Source: Branchiostoma floridae
Taxonomy: Eukaryota; Chordata; Leptocardii; Amphioxiformes; Branchiostomatidae
Assembly: GCF_000003815.2 (NCBI RefSeq)
Contig: NC_049987.1
Coordinates: 2,476,113-2,540,112 of the forward strand
DNA length: 64,000 nt
Direction of reading: 5' to 3'
Below, piece after piece: positions 23,145 to 36,118 of this stretch. A program made the position numbers and the translations under genes. The number at the start of each line of letters is the position of its first letter. The first letter of the stretch is position 1. The notes under the pieces were generated by a model. That model ran no database searches, was not told the DNA's origin, and saw only the letters and a program-made list of their open reading frames with translations.

Positions 23145-23330
23145 GACAGCACACACACATACACACACGCGCGGACACAAACACACACACACACACACAT
23201 ACACACACGCACACACACATACATACACGCGCGCACGCACACCACTCACACACGCACACACACACACTACACAAACACTAACACATCACACACACTGTAC
23301 ACACTTACACTTGACACACACAAACTCAAC
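23145..23330. repeat. (CA)n-type microsatellite
   Basis: About 180 bp of CA/CGCA alternation just after the signal-peptide exon. Confidence 0.9.
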
Positions 23331-23339
23331 GCTCGTTAA

Positions 23340-24690
23340 AACGCTCGTAGTCTCACCTGAGAAACAAGAGACGCAACTCAAAGTACTCTACAGTACATCA
23401 GTGTCCACCAACTCAAATCATTTATGGCCTCCGTCGGTCAGTACTGACCATGGTAAAACATTTTCAAACAAGAGTTCGTAGACCTCAGGCCTGCATGAAA
23501 TGTATTGGGTGTCTGTAGACCTATTGTGTATTTTTTTCCTTTTTGTCCGTGGTTGCGTGGTTGGAAAAGTGAGATTTTTACCGTGTTGGTTGTGCACCAT
23601 GCAAAAGTCTGAAATTCCATTTTCGGAATGTGTAAGTTTGGGCATGGATGAACATCACTTATTTTGGATTTCTTAAGCATGTAACCAACCACAGTACCTT
23701 GAAGTTGTTGAGATGACTTTTCCTACCTTTTTTGTCTCAGATGGCCCTTGTAGTTATTCTGTCACATATGATACATTCAGTACTGATATCTTCCTATTTC
23801 AATGTACTGACCTAATGCAGCTGCTAAATCTCCTTAGTGTGGCAATGATATTCATTAAAGATTTATTTCTGGAGTGCTATAACACTTGACACTGGAAGGT
23901 TATTTGCATAATTTGACCAATTAAGTTTTTACAGTAGTTCCATAGACAACATGAATAGTGGTAGCCCCCATCCAGCAGCAACAGTTAGTCCCCAGGTTGG
24001 TATGATATTTTTATTCAATCCATCCAACTAAAACCTAAATTTCTTGAAGCACCTAAGCCAAATTTAACAGCAAAATTTACTATTCAAAATGTCCTTGTCA
24101 ATCCCATTCATAGATGGCAAGCTGCTGGCAACTTTAAAAAGTTCAGAAAGCTGTTGTAGTCAGAGTAAACACCCAGCAAACATCCCACAAAATCAATGAG
24201 CAGTTGCTTAGAGGGGGAAAACAATTTCATCATATTTTTGCAGTGACAAAATGCAACAAACGATACCAAATTTAAAACAGAACAAAGCTTCTACCACTTA
24301 ACCCTGTATGTACTATAGATTAAGCAGGCCCAAAAATCAAGCGAATATGACTAGCCCCAAACTACAAATTACCTGCATACAATACGGAAATGGCATCCCT
24401 AAAGAAACAACAAGAAACACAGGAAGATGATATACATAGCTTTCTCTTACACTCAAGCTCTATACATTTCTCCTCCACTTTAGAATGTTGTATCTTCTTC
24501 TGATTGCCAAACAGGGTAAAGGAACTTGTACCAGAACTTTAAACTCAGTACTACACAGCTCTCAAAACACCACAAAGACTAAGAAGCAAACTCAAATTGT
24601 ACCTAACAGCAACAGATACTAGTACAAACTGAACTGAACTAGTACATCATCTGGCTGGAAACACTGTTGATACAAAGTAACCTGATACAT
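23340..24690. other. Intron/intergenic stretch, nothing recognised
   Basis: No supported exon or element before the LINE tail. Confidence 0.4.
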
Positions 24691-25006
24691 TGAAGATTGA
24701 CTTTGACTTTTGACTTTATTTATTTTGCACAATCTTTAAAAAGTTAACATAAAACAGAAAAGAAGAAAAAAGCCTCGTGGCTTGTACAAAGTCTTCCTCC
24801 AAAGTAACAAGATTGAATAGACGTGTAAAAATTATACATTAGACAATAATGTAACCAAAAGAATTATATCAATTAACAAAATGGAAATAAATCATAATAG
24901 TTCAATAATTGATAACTAATGCAATATCATAACGGCGAAATGAATGAAATGATGTAATAAGAATATAACATTGAAAGAAATGTAACAACTGACAATGAAT
25001 GGGAGA

Positions 25007-28000
25007 TTAATTAAATGTTTGATTATCTAATAATGACTTTTTTAACAGGTTTTTGAATATGGGTTGTGAATGACAATGATGTAAGGTTTCACTTAAACTA
25101 TTCCAGATTTGCGGACACTTGAACAACATGGAAAACTTTCTTTGTTGTGTTTTTACTTGTATCTGTTTTAAATGGTTAGACTGTCTAGTATTGTAATGAT
25201 GGTGGTCTGAATTGTGATGGAAAAGGTTCTGGAATTGCTTAGGTATACAAGAACTATTAATTGTTTTGTGAACAAAAAGGCAACTTTGCAGTTTGTTTAT
25301 ATCATATATAGTTAATACTTTTAAATTACGAAACAAAGATGCAGAAGGGAATGTATACGACACATTTGAGACTATTCGGACGAAGCGTTTCTGCAGAAGA
25401 AGTAGAGGTTTAAGTGATGTGGAGTACGTACTCGCCCATACGATGTTACAATATGCAAGATAGGGATATAGTAAACTATAGTATAATATCATATATGTTT
25501 TAGAAGATAGTAGCGTTGCGATTTTTCTGACAATACCTATGTTTTTATAGATTTTTTTTGCAAATAAGGTCAATATGTTTTTTCCAGGTAAGTTTGTCAT
25601 CAATGGTGACACCTAAGAAACACGTGTGCGTAACTTGATTAATTGGTGTGTTATTAATAGCTATTTTAACATTTTCCTTATTGTATTTTTTCTTCCCTGC
25701 AAAAATAATGAAATTTGTTTTCTTGACATTTAAGGATAATTTGTTAATTTGGAACCATTTGTTTACTTTGTCTAATTCTCTATTCATTTTACTGACTAAT
25801 ATATCAAGGTCAGAATGTGATGAAAACAAGTTAGTATCATCTGCAAATAGTAGTGCATATAGCTCATCAGATACATAAGCCAAATCGTTGATATATATGA
25901 GAAATAATAGAGGACCAAGTATAGAACCTTGAGGGACGCCACAGGAAATTGATCTTGTATCTGAGGAGTAGGTATTATTGGAAACATACTGTTTTCTGTT
26001 AGATAAATAGTCTTTTAGCCAAGTGAAAACATATCCTTGAAAGCCATAGCAGTTAAGTTTTTCTAATAGAATTTTATGGTTCACGGTGTCGAATGCTTTC
26101 GACAAGTCCAGAAACACACCAATGGTGAATTCATTCTTTTCTATGGCCGAGGTAATTTTATCTACTAATTTCAAAAGTGTCATATATGTTGAATGGTGTT
26201 TACGGAAGCCATATTGGTGTTCATGGAGAATGTTGTTATCTTCTAAGTGCTGTAGAATTCTCTTGTATACTAATTTCTCTAGGACTTTTGAAAATACCGG
26301 CAAAACTGATATGGGGCGGTAATTTGACAGTAAACAGGTGTTTCCCGATTTGAAAAGCGGTATGACTTTGGCTATCTTTAAATCATTTGGGACCATACCA
26401 GTTTCCAAGGATAATTTTGATATATACGTGAGGGGCTCTAGTATTGAGCTGCTGACTTGTTTTATTAAGGAGGTGCTTAATTCATCATTACCAGGAGCAG
26501 AGTTCTTAAGATTACAAATAATATTCTGGACTTCGGATGCAGTGGGTGTTTCAAAGAAGCTATAAGATGGGTAGACATTGTTAATGAAAGATAGAGGAGA
26601 ACAGTCAGTCTTGTCGATCTTTTTAGCTAATGAGGGTCCAATATTAACAAAAAAGTTATTGAAGGCATCTACAATGTCTTGTGGGTTTGATATTTCATAT
26701 GTGTCGTCACAGAGTTTGCTAGGAAGAACATTCGATTTCTTTTTTTTATTAAGAAGCTCGTTTATCAATTTCCATGTGGTTCTTATGTTATCTGTTGTCT
26801 CCTCGAATTTTTTGTGATAGTGATTCCTTTTAGATAAGCGAATTAATGTGTTGAATTTATTTCTGTAAGTTTTATATGTCTGGAAAGAAGTTGGATTTGG
26901 ATTCCTTACATATTTTTTGTATAACTTGTTTTTCTTGATGGACGATTTATGAAGCGCAGGAGTGAACCAGGGTTTGTTCTTTTCTACATTACGTTCGGAG
27001 TGAGTAACAATCGGGAAACATTCTTCAAACAGAGAAGTAATGACTTGAATAAAATGACTGTAGGCATCATTTGTGTTAGAGTAATTGTATAATTTGTCCC
27101 ATGTTACATCCGCCAATTGGTTTTTGAATTTAGTGATATTGGAACTAGTAAATTTGCGCAAACGTCGTTTTGTACTGTTAGTTTTACTCACATCGGATTT
27201 ACATTTCATTATGTAAAATATAGGTAAATGGTCCGAAATATCTGTTACAAGAGTGCCAGAAGTATAGGATTCAGATAAGGAGTTTGTAAATATATTATCG
27301 ATTAGGGTCGCAGATTTGTCAGTTATTCTTGTTGGTTTGGTGATTGTGGGATACATACAACACGAGAATAACATATTTAAAAAATCTGTCGTTAGAGTAT
27401 GTCTTTCATTTTTTAGTAAGTCTATATTGAAATCGCCAAGAAGAAAACATGTTTTACCTTCCTTACTTATTGTATCCAGTGTTGTCGCAAGATGACTAGT
27501 AAAGTCCTTAATATCCGTGTCAGGCGGTCGGTATACACATCCTAATATCATATTCTTACGAGTAGGAGAGGAAGACACTGGAAGTTCAATGAAAATGGAC
27601 TCCACATTTCCCTCATGCGAATGTATAGTTAAATCGTCCCTTTGTACAAACTCAAGATTTCCGCGTATAAAGAGAGATACTCCACCACCAACCCTGTTCG
27701 ATCTACAACGATGTACTGAGGTATAGTTTGGGAAATCATACAGTTGAAGAGTACTTTGAGTTAGCCATGTTTCAGATAAACCTATAATAGAGAAGTCATG
27801 ATTTAGAGTAGATAGATAGTGGGTAAAATTGTCGAAATTTCGCGGGAGACTTCTAATGTTTAGGTGCAACGCTGAGAAAGCGTTAGTGTTATGGCCTGAC
27901 TTAAGGCACATGGAGTTAAACTGATTTTCAGAGTAGTTAACGCATGGGGTATTCGTATTTGTATCTAAAAAGTTTCCGTAGAAGTTTACATCTGGATCCC

Positions 28001-28124
28001 AGCTGTCAGTGAAGTTTGATTCCTTATCTGAGTCGAGCATGAAGGGGTTAAAGATCAGGTTATCATCTTCAAAATTATATGGTGTACTATTGAAATCATC
28101 TGTTTGAGTGGATGTGTTGGACAT
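25007..28124 (-). CDS. LINE ORF2: AP endonuclease + reverse transcriptase (frameshifted)
   Basis: The main frame (28124-25545, 859 codons) carries an N-terminal APE-type endonuclease (LHLNIRSL, SETWL, GDFNIDLL, LIDNIFTN, SDHLPIF; about residues 85-310). The reverse transcriptase follows, with YRPISVLPVFSKVLEKLV, AFDTVNHKILLEKL, GVPQGSILGPLLF and the catalytic LLFADDTNLF (about residues 600-790). The frame breaks at an A8 run (about 25549-25556) and continues in the next frame (25612-25007) through the thumb and C-terminal region. A single indel in a homopolymer may be genuine decay or an assembly error. Otherwise the protein looks complete, so the copy is young. Confidence 0.88.
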
Positions 28125-28293
28125 GATCTATATAAGCATAGTTAATATACAACATTACATAGTTATACATCATTACATAGTAAAATATACATGGATGGAA
28201 AACTATATTTGAATGGTCGCATCTAGAAGTATCATACATGAAATATTATAGGTCAACTACACACAATAAATGTAATACAGATGGAAATAAGCT

Positions 28294-29118
28294 TTACGAC
28301 ATTTCCTGATTAGTTTTCTTCCTGATGACGAGTCGGTCATAACTGATGATAGCGAACTCTCCACGTTGTCTGGCTTCCCTCATCTTTGGCACCAGCTCTG
28401 CGCGTCGTTTTCGAACTTGATCTGAAAAGTCTTCATTGATGTAAATGTTGGTATTCTTGAGGTTGGATCGGGCTCTGTTAAGGATCATTTGTTTGTCCTT
28501 GAAACGCAGTAGCTTGACCACAACTTGCCTTGGGCGGGGGGAGTCATTTCTGAAGGGACCATTCCGATGAGCTCTTTCTATTTCGATTGTCTTTGAGTCT
28601 AGTTGTAGCTTTTTTGTCAGGATGTTGCGTACTTTGACTTCTGTGTCGGCCCAAGTTTCCTTGACGTCGTCCTCTATGCCATCGATGACTACGTTGTTTC
28701 TTCTGCTCTGGTTCTCCAGATAGTCCATCTTTTTCTCCATGTCTGGCATTTGTAGAGACTTGGGATTCTTTGCTTGGTCATCAATAGTGGCTTTCAGGTT
28801 GGTTATCTCTGAATTAGCTTCGTTCAGTTTGGTTTTCAGAGTGTCAACTTCGTGCTGCGAGAACTGCAAAGAAGACTTCAGCTCCTGTACTTCTCTAACT
28901 AGGTTGTCAAATCGGTTATTAGTAGAGGTCATGACAGATTCTATGAATGATTGAAAGATTGATTGTTGTCTTTGTAGTAAGTCTTCATACTTTGCCTGCT
29001 GTTGCTCCAACAAATCCTTTATTGTGGACATGTCATCCTCTGACAAGTTTTGTTTCCGCGGCGGCATCGTGAGATTGATATGCAAATGACCACACCTGAG
29101 AGATATGGCGACGCTCAA
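28294..29118 (-). CDS. LINE ORF1: coiled-coil/RRM RNA-binding protein
   Basis: This frame of about 257-274 codons resembles L1-type ORF1p (transposase_22). It has a charged start (MPPRKQNLSED, the likeliest ATG near 29066), a Gln/Leu-rich heptad coiled coil (about residues 30-125) and an RRM-like core with the signature YLENQSRRNNVVIDGIED. A C-terminal domain follows (VVVKLLRFKDKQMILNRAR, YINEDFSDQVRKRRAEL). ORF1p trimers coat the element RNA and act as nucleic-acid chaperones. The stop lies 169 bp before ORF2 on the minus strand. Confidence 0.82.
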   Translation of the reverse strand: MSVAISLRCGHLHINLTMPPRKQNLSEDDMSTIKDLLEQQQAKYEDLLQRQQSIFQSFIESVMTSTNNRFDNLVREVQELKSSLQFSQHEVDTLKTKLNEANSEITNLKATIDDQAKNPKSLQMPDMEKKMDYLENQSRRNNVVIDGIEDDVKETWADTEVKVRNILTKKLQLDSKTIEIERAHRNGPFRNDSPRPRQVVVKLLRFKDKQMILNRARSNLKNTNIYINEDFSDQVRKRRAELVPKMREARQRGEFAIISYDRLVIRKKTNQEMS

Positions 29119-29810
29119 CTACAGCCCTCTGCAACTCTGCAAGGGTGTAATAAAATACAGCAGCAAACGGCAGAAAGATCGCAGGAAGATAATGATATAG
29201 TATAGAAGTAATGGTGTAGTGGAATCTGCTGTTGTAAAGAAAACTTACCGGCGGGGGCTCCTCAAAGGAGCCCGCTGCGGTTGTGACGCTTCAGGTAATA
29301 TGGCGGCTGGCCAGGGCTAGTCAAACAGGAACGGCTCTCGTCTTCAGCAGATCAGACGTCGGAACCACCTCATATCAGCTCAGCAGACAGTCCACAGGCT
29401 CTAGCACACGTACACTCACAGATGAACTCGAAAAATAACTTTAGAGTACAGTTTCTGGTTAAAGATCGTAGGTAATTGAAGAGCACTGAAATTTAGCCAC
29501 CTCTTCCATTGGGCGATACCACTCCTGCTTTCAAGATGGCAGAAGCCAGTGCAAAAACAGATGATGGTTCTACACTTAAGCTTAAAGACCTATCAATCAA
29601 CCCAAACCCAATCGTCATCTGTTTTTACAACCAAGCAGATAATGGGGGATGCCCCAACCACACAAAAACAGGGTCAACCTACAGTATCAAGTTCAAGCAC
29701 TAGGAGGCCCAAAATCAAAACCTGACCACCAGAACACGAGCACCAATTCATGTACCAAATAGCAACACAATGATACCTTGCGTTTGGTGTATCAACAATG
29801 ATTAACTCAC

Positions 29811-29900
29811 GTCGTTGCCGGAAGCATTGACATTGACTCCCTTGGCTAAGAGCTGCTGAACTCTGACCTCATCACCCCGCCTGGCAACAGCTCTCAGCTT
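29811..29900 (-). CDS. Single ankyrin-repeat-like exon
   Basis: A 90-bp exon on the minus strand lies between a good acceptor (tttcacag) and a donor (GTGAGT), phase 0 at both ends. It encodes KLRAVARRGDEVRVQQLLAKG followed by VNVNA and SGND, an ankyrin repeat helix pair and the start of the next hairpin. The first ankyrin repeat of ANKRD54-type proteins has a similar look, but one exon is too little to name the gene. The LINE lies downstream of it, presumably in its intron. Confidence 0.55.
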
Positions 29901-29904
29901 CTGT

Positions 29905-31140
29905 GAAACAGACACATCCAAATTCCGGTCTCTGAAGTCTAACCTAGGTATTGTTAACCCTCTTAGCCATATACAAGTTTGGGGCATTTCTCACCTGAAT
30001 GCGACATACCGCAGCAAACCGCATTGACTGGGGAAGTAAATCTGCTGCAGCAGCACAGAATAGCTCAAGTTTTACCTATCAGTTTGATTAAACAGCTTAG
30101 GGGGTTAAATTGGCAAGTTTTCAGCAAGATAAGGGTTAAAAACCCGGTCTCTGAAGTCTTCCTAGACGTTATTCATCTTCTTGTAGACAAGACCTGTTAG
30201 AACAGCTGGTTGTCGCTTTTCGAAAGAAGATAAATTTAAACCGGTGGATTGGACTGCGACTATGTAATGTTCATGGATCCCGCTGGGCGACCCGGGGCAC
30301 TATGGGAAGCGAAAATTGACCATCAACACGTTAGCCCTTTTACGATTCTTTACAGGGATGTTATCATGTCACAATGACATTTTCATCGTCATCGTTGTGT
30401 TGATTTTTGATACGCAACACGTTATTTATAACATAATCTCAGAGAAGGCGGAGGAAGCACTTTTGTTGGACGATTGACATAAACATTTATCTTCAGTCTA
30501 TTGCTTCACGGTGCACTTCCGTTCTTTGTAAAGTCACTCTTTATTCGTTCTTTAAGATTTTAAAGAAGAGTTTCACCAACCTTTTCCCTTTCCATCATGT
30601 GTCTTCTGTTGTAGCTCCACTGTTGCCAGACACACCTGTGCCTCCCGATGGTGTCTTACATCCGTTAGGCCAGGTTTAGTAGATTCTAAAGTAGATTTAC
30701 GTTTTCTACAGAAGGTAAAGGAAAAGAAGTGATCCTCAACTGAGGATGTTGTTTTCAATCTAGATGTTTGTAGAACTGCATGCACTCTGGCTTCATCCCG
30801 GCCAGGTTTTCAGCCACTAGCTAAGTCATTTATAATTGGGATATTACATAGAGAAAGTTGAATATGAGGTGTAATCGTGAGAGTGAGTCCCTATCTCATT
30901 GGTGCATTATACAATAATATGCGAGATCACCACAACGTTGCTCTCATACGCTATAGAGTCACTTACCTTGCCTCCTGAAACCAAATTGTACATCGTAACG
31001 TTTATAACTCATGCAGTAAGAAGTGGCAGGTGTTTAGAAGCGTCTCGTTGGTCGTTATTCAATACACAATCTCCCCCCGCCGCCAAAAATATACACTGCT
31101 GAACACACTCTAACGTTAGACATGTAGTACGCCATTTTAG
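29905..31140. other. Intron/intergenic stretch, nothing recognised
   Basis: Short frames are present, but none has exon borders or codon use that I can support. Confidence 0.4.
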
Positions 31141-31142
31141 CT

Positions 31143-31500
31143 ACAAGGTCAGAAGGTCACAGGTACTTTGTTGGGTACCGTAACAACGTAAACAGCAGAG
31201 TATCTGCTCTTTTGGGCTAGTTATCGTTACATTAAACGGATAAAAGAAGTACAAAGCATCCTTATAGCCATACAGGTGTCCCCAAGCAACTGTATCATCA
31301 CTCAGGACACGGAAACGTTTGAAAATGTAGAAACCATTTTGGTCCAAGGTCAGACGGTTACAGGTGCTTTGTTAGGTGCAGGTACCATGACAGGGTAAAT
31401 AACACTGTCTGCTCTTTTCTCTCGTGTTTACTATGAAATGATCAAGATATACGGAGCATCCTTAAAGCTGTACAGGTGTTCCGTAGGTGCACATCGTCTC
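31143..31500. repeat. Two-copy tandem repeat (~205 bp)
   Basis: The block starting AAGGTCAGAAGGTCACAGGT at 31145 recurs as AAGGTCAGACGGTTACAGGT at 31348. Matching phrases follow (CTGCTCTTTT; GCATCCTTA.AGC..TACAGGTGT). A weaker third copy may lie near 32030. Confidence 0.6.
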
Positions 31501-32214
31501 TAATGTTGAGTAAGTTTACTTGAACGTTAGTAACAAGGTAGCCATGAAACAGCAGACGTCACTCATTGACTCTCTTGTGTACACGTGTACAGGAGAGAGT
31601 TGGGAGCAAACAATTCACTGTGGTTCAGTTACCTCCAATACATTGTGAGAGACAAACTGGCTCTATGTTTATCGGTTGTACTGGAGAACACCTGTAGTAG
31701 GTTATGGAAAGTAGAGAATAAGGTGCTTATCTTATACAGCATTAAATACAGAAGCATTGCCATTGTTTTCTACGTCATAGTTCTTATGGTATTTCTTCAG
31801 CCTAGACATTTTTGTCGTCACTAGAGCGTCTTAATGAGAAACATGCACAGCACAACTCATTCATCCTGGGTGTAACATGAGAGCTAAAGTTTATAACATT
31901 GTCTGAAGTTTATACACTTACCTCAATCTGGTGCTAAGAGTACTGGAGAAGACAATAAAGTATATCACTGTATGAAACCCTTCAAAAGTCAAGTGTGTGG
32001 CCAGTTCGTTACAACTCATAAAACAAGAACTTGGGTGCAAGTACTATGACCAGGTAAACTTCCGTGTTTGATATCTTGAGTTACGAACATGCTGCGCATG
32101 TGGCTGAGACTTTTGAGTGGTAGACAGCTGTTGATGTCAATAGTAAGTGGAATAGGTTTTGGGCCCCCTTAACGACTTGTTTTGGAACTGCAGGGCAAGT
32201 TTAGTGTCAGACTT

Positions 32215-33480
32215 TGAAAGGGAATAACTCGAAAAGGGGTTGACGGACTGTTATGATTTTTGGTATTTAGATAGCTTAAGTGATGTTTTCATATATAATT
32301 ACGTATTTATTATGCAAGTTAGTATCTTTTTTTGCATAATCTATTAGGAAATCGTGTAAGTTGTACACGCTCAGTTCCATTATAGGACCATTGCAACATA
32401 TGACATTTGTAACTGAGAAGAAGAATATTGATAGATATTATGCAAAATAAAGACCTAATTTGCATAATTAATTAGAAAATGCTATAATGTCATTGTGGTT
32501 AATGACGGGAACTTCTTAATTGTAGCACTTGGAAGTTATGGACAGGTGAACATCGTTGAGCATTAATAATGCAAACAAGCGTTCGCAGAACTCAACCTTC
32601 GTGAAATGGGTGAGGGTGTGGTGGTTTGAGGATGTTTTTATAGACATCTCAGGGGCTAGCCTAACAGTATATGATACGTCCGACTGGCAAAATTGTCCGG
32701 AATTCTACAGGATTTTTTCCGCGCCAATGTTATTGCATCATCCCTTTGGAGTGGAATAATTGGAGTGGGATAAAGTACCAAAATGAGCAAATATATGGTG
32801 TTGTAGGCTAATGATTGTACTTGTACAAGTGACACTTGCGAGGTACCCAGGACTGTAGTTGTGGAACTTATTGGATATATAGAAGCTATTAGTGTGCTTA
32901 CCAACTTTGATGATGATGCCAGTCTACCACACTAGTGTCACTTTTACCACACCAGTACATGTCTTAAAAACGGGAATGAATGCCTTGTTGGCTCTGATGC
33001 CATGTTTTGTCCCTTTAATTCTTTTTACAACAGTCGTCACAACTTTATGGTGCCTATTTTTGAAAATGTAGCCATCTTGTTATTTTTACCTATCTTGTTT
33101 TTTTCGCCCTATCGCACTATTTTTAAGTCTGCAGAGGATGTCATCCATAAAATTTACTTGCTGTGGCTTTGGTAAAAATTCCCGGAATTTACACCAAGTC
33201 TTACGCGCGTGCGCAATTGCATCATCCCTTTGGAGGGTAATAACACGGGAAGGGTTGACGGATCGTCATGATTTTTGATCTCTAGATAACTTGGGGAATG
33301 CCTTCTATAATCAAGTTCTACAAATGCAAACCATGGGCTAGTTTGCACAATGATTAATTCGCAGCATTTCATAACAGGACAGTCAAACGTACATGTATTA
33401 CATTTGTAACTGAAAAAAAGAGATATTGATAGATATTCATAGATACTAAATATGCAAATTGCTACCTAGCTCCGCAATGC
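32215..33480. repeat. Interspersed repeat pair around an inverted Harbinger-like MITE copy
   Basis: 32218-32520 and 33236-33470 are diverged direct copies of one repeat (AATAAC...GGGTTGACGGA...ATGATTTTT; CATTTGTAACTGA...ATATTGATAGATATT). Between them 32770-33172 is the reverse-oriented relative of the MITE at 14014-14577. It keeps one end (TTTACTTGCTGTGGC) and has lost the other. TTGCATCATCCCTTTGGAG occurs on both sides (about 32733 and 33216). Confidence 0.6.
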
Positions 33481-33484
33481 AGTA

Positions 33485-34740
33485 CGTTATATACTTCCAA
33501 TGTGTATAATGGACTATCGAGATAAAACATGTCAATATTGACGACTTAATACATTGCATGGACGTTTCCACAAAGTAATATAGTTGTCTTGTACAACCCT
33601 TTAAGTATAATATACAACTCCTGCAATACAGATAATTATTTTCGACTTGTTGCTTGCAACAATGATGATGTAACATTCTTTGTTTCACAACGCAGTCCAC
33701 TACATTGTGTATTCCATATGTCTAATGTACAATCCCTATAAATAATCTCATCAATGACTACAAGTTACTGTGAAAAACAAACCCTGCTTTTTACAACAAT
33801 GTATTGTACCGGTAGTAACTGTTACATGATTGTACAACCCTTTTAAAACTTATAATATATGCCCCTGTATACAATATCATCATTGCAATTATTCTTGGTG
33901 TACAGATTATCAAATCTTATGGGAAACATATACACCCCACCATGTATAATGTACTGTCCCTATAGTACCATTTTGTTGTTGACCTTTGGGGTCACTTCCT
34001 GTAGAGACGGGGTAAGACTGCAGCCCACGCTGGTATCGGCATGACGTAATGCCACCTAAATATAGCATGATTGCGTAATACCCACACCACATACACTATT
34101 TTCCAAGTACAAACATCCCCTGCAAAACCGTCAAAAGCCACTAAACGAAAAAACGCCTCGTACGTTTCTTCTCCTTCTCAAGAACTACCCACATACCAAA
34201 TATCAGAGCAATCTGTCCAGCCGTTCGCGAGCTTTTCTGTACACAGACACGCACCATACAACGGTTTCCAAACATACCTATTGCATTCTGCTAATTACCT
34301 CCTAATTTGCATAACAATCATACAATTATGTACATCACTACGTAAGCTATCTGCATACCTACAGTCATTCCGATCCATCGACCCCTGCTTGCATTATTCC
34401 TTCTCAAAACCTAACACAAGAATGACTTTCACCGACCCAGCAAAACCCCTAAGTGCCCAAAACTTACACACCTTACTATTCATTTACACAGCTACCTACC
34501 ACGTAAAAATCATCACCCAAAAAAGTATCAAAAAAAAATATCAAAACCGGAAGTTCTGCTGCAGTACAATAACACTCCGCTAGAACGCTCTGCCGTAACG
34601 CAATTCCTACCATTCCTTCCTCATGTCTAACCCTACCCACATACCAAATATCAAAACAATCCATCCATACCTTCCCCAGATATCAGGCTGACAAACGTCC
34701 CTCTCACACACAAACAGCACTCAAAACAAACCCTTCGTTT
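33485..34740. repeat. Repeat-like intergenic DNA
   Basis: The phrase TACCCACATACCAAATATCA followed by ACAATC or GCAATC occurs at about 34187 and 34633, suggesting two diverged copies of one dispersed repeat. No gene is supported. Confidence 0.4.
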
Positions 34741-34744
34741 CACG

Positions 34745-36110
34745 AAGGGAATGATATGCATTTGCACAAATTATCAGAAAATTTGCGATAAAAGCCTTCT
34801 TTCTTAACATAGATTGTGTACGTCTGTAGCTTGGTGGAGATGATCAAGTAATATAAATTATGCAAATGAGAACCTTATTTGCATAATTAATGAAAAACAC
34901 AGTTAAAAAACACAGTTGTAAAGGTTAGGATCATTTAGCAAAGGTATGTGGTCGTGGAACTCGTAAGCGTATTCGTAAGCGAGCATTAATATTGGGGTTT
35001 CCAGAAGATGTCATCCGTATAATGTAATTTAGGTTGTGAATTCTTTGAAGCATGTTTCCGATATTTATACCTGCAGCGGCTTAAAATTATGATTTGTGAT
35101 CTTTTAGAATGATTTTTCATTAACTCAGGTAAACAATGTTGCCTCAAATAGGCATGATTATAATGATATGGACAAATATTCCGAAAAAAATCAAAGTCAG
35201 GAAATTATCCTCTGACATTACACTTAAATTAATTTAAGCAGAATTTCTGTTCAAGATAATATCGACTGAGCAGAGAAGATATGTAACCGTTTATAACTAT
35301 GACATGTTATTTCAACCATACCCAGGTCTTTTAACCTCCGTGAAAACGAGGGTTATGTCATCTGTTGGTGTTTGTTTGTCCCAGTCCAGAAATGGCATTT
35401 GAATGCTGGGTATTTCGGAAAAACTAACAAGAGGTCAGGTGAAAAGTGCCAGTAAGGTCCAAGAGAGCTGCCAGGGTTAGCCCCTGTCTTGAGTTTAACC
35501 ACCGTTCCGAGTTAAGAATGTAAGGGCACCTCAGTGTTTTATCAAATTGATACTATTCAACTGACGAAAACTAAATGACTGTTCTGTGCAATACTGGCTT
35601 ATAAGTTATTCGAGATCGAAACAAACAAACAAACAAACAAACAACTGAAGTCTCCTTCTGGTATATGACCCTGGGTAATTCAAATTGGCAGCTGTAATTG
35701 TCAAGAGGTCTTAATAGAATGTATAATGAAACTGACAGCATATGAAACAAACATGTGCTTTATTCATCAAGCTTAAGCTTTCTAATGTGAGAAGTTTTAA
35801 TCCAATAAGGCACTTCCATCAACTTTTGTATGCCGGGTGTAAACCTAAAGACAAGTCATGTAGATGGCAACTATTGAAAATGTGAATACAAAATATTTTA
35901 TTATAGTGACAATTTCAAACACCATACCACAAGGCAACTAGTACTTCATTTTCAAAATACAAGGACAATACATTTTTCATCATTTAATATTTACACTCCA
36001 TATCTTTAACACCAAATACTACAAGCCCCAAATGGTCAGGAATTATCTACAAAGACCATTGATGAGAATTGAAACGTTGCATAGAGACTGGGATGTCAGA
36101 CTTCTCTTCT
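34745..36110. other. 3' flank of SPAG17, repeats, no other gene seen
   Basis: It contains an A/T-rich TTTGCATAATTAAT-type repeat (about 34850) and a small AACCTC...GAGGGTT hairpin (about 35334-35355). TTTATT on the plus strand near 35898 would be an AATAAA poly(A) signal for the minus-strand SPAG17 gene. Confidence 0.4.
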
Positions 36111-36118
36111 CAAGGTGC

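Larger units (their letters stand above)
24697..29480 (-). mobile_element. Nearly full-length two-ORF LINE (CR1/L2-like)
   Basis: Read on the minus strand it has a 5' UTR (about 29120 to 29480, boundary uncertain), ORF1 (29118-28294), a 169-bp spacer, ORF2 (28124-25007, with one frameshift) and an AT-rich 3' UTR ending in repeated GTCAAA units (about 24697-24716). Endonuclease plus RT with this ORF1 and a short-repeat tail fits the CR1/L2 group. It lies in the same orientation as the ankyrin exon upstream of it. Confidence 0.8.

Noticed and set aside
30573-30785. 70-codon minus-strand frame upstream of the ankyrin exon
   Set aside because: No ankyrin signature or convincing splice pair; could not be tied to the exon at 29811.
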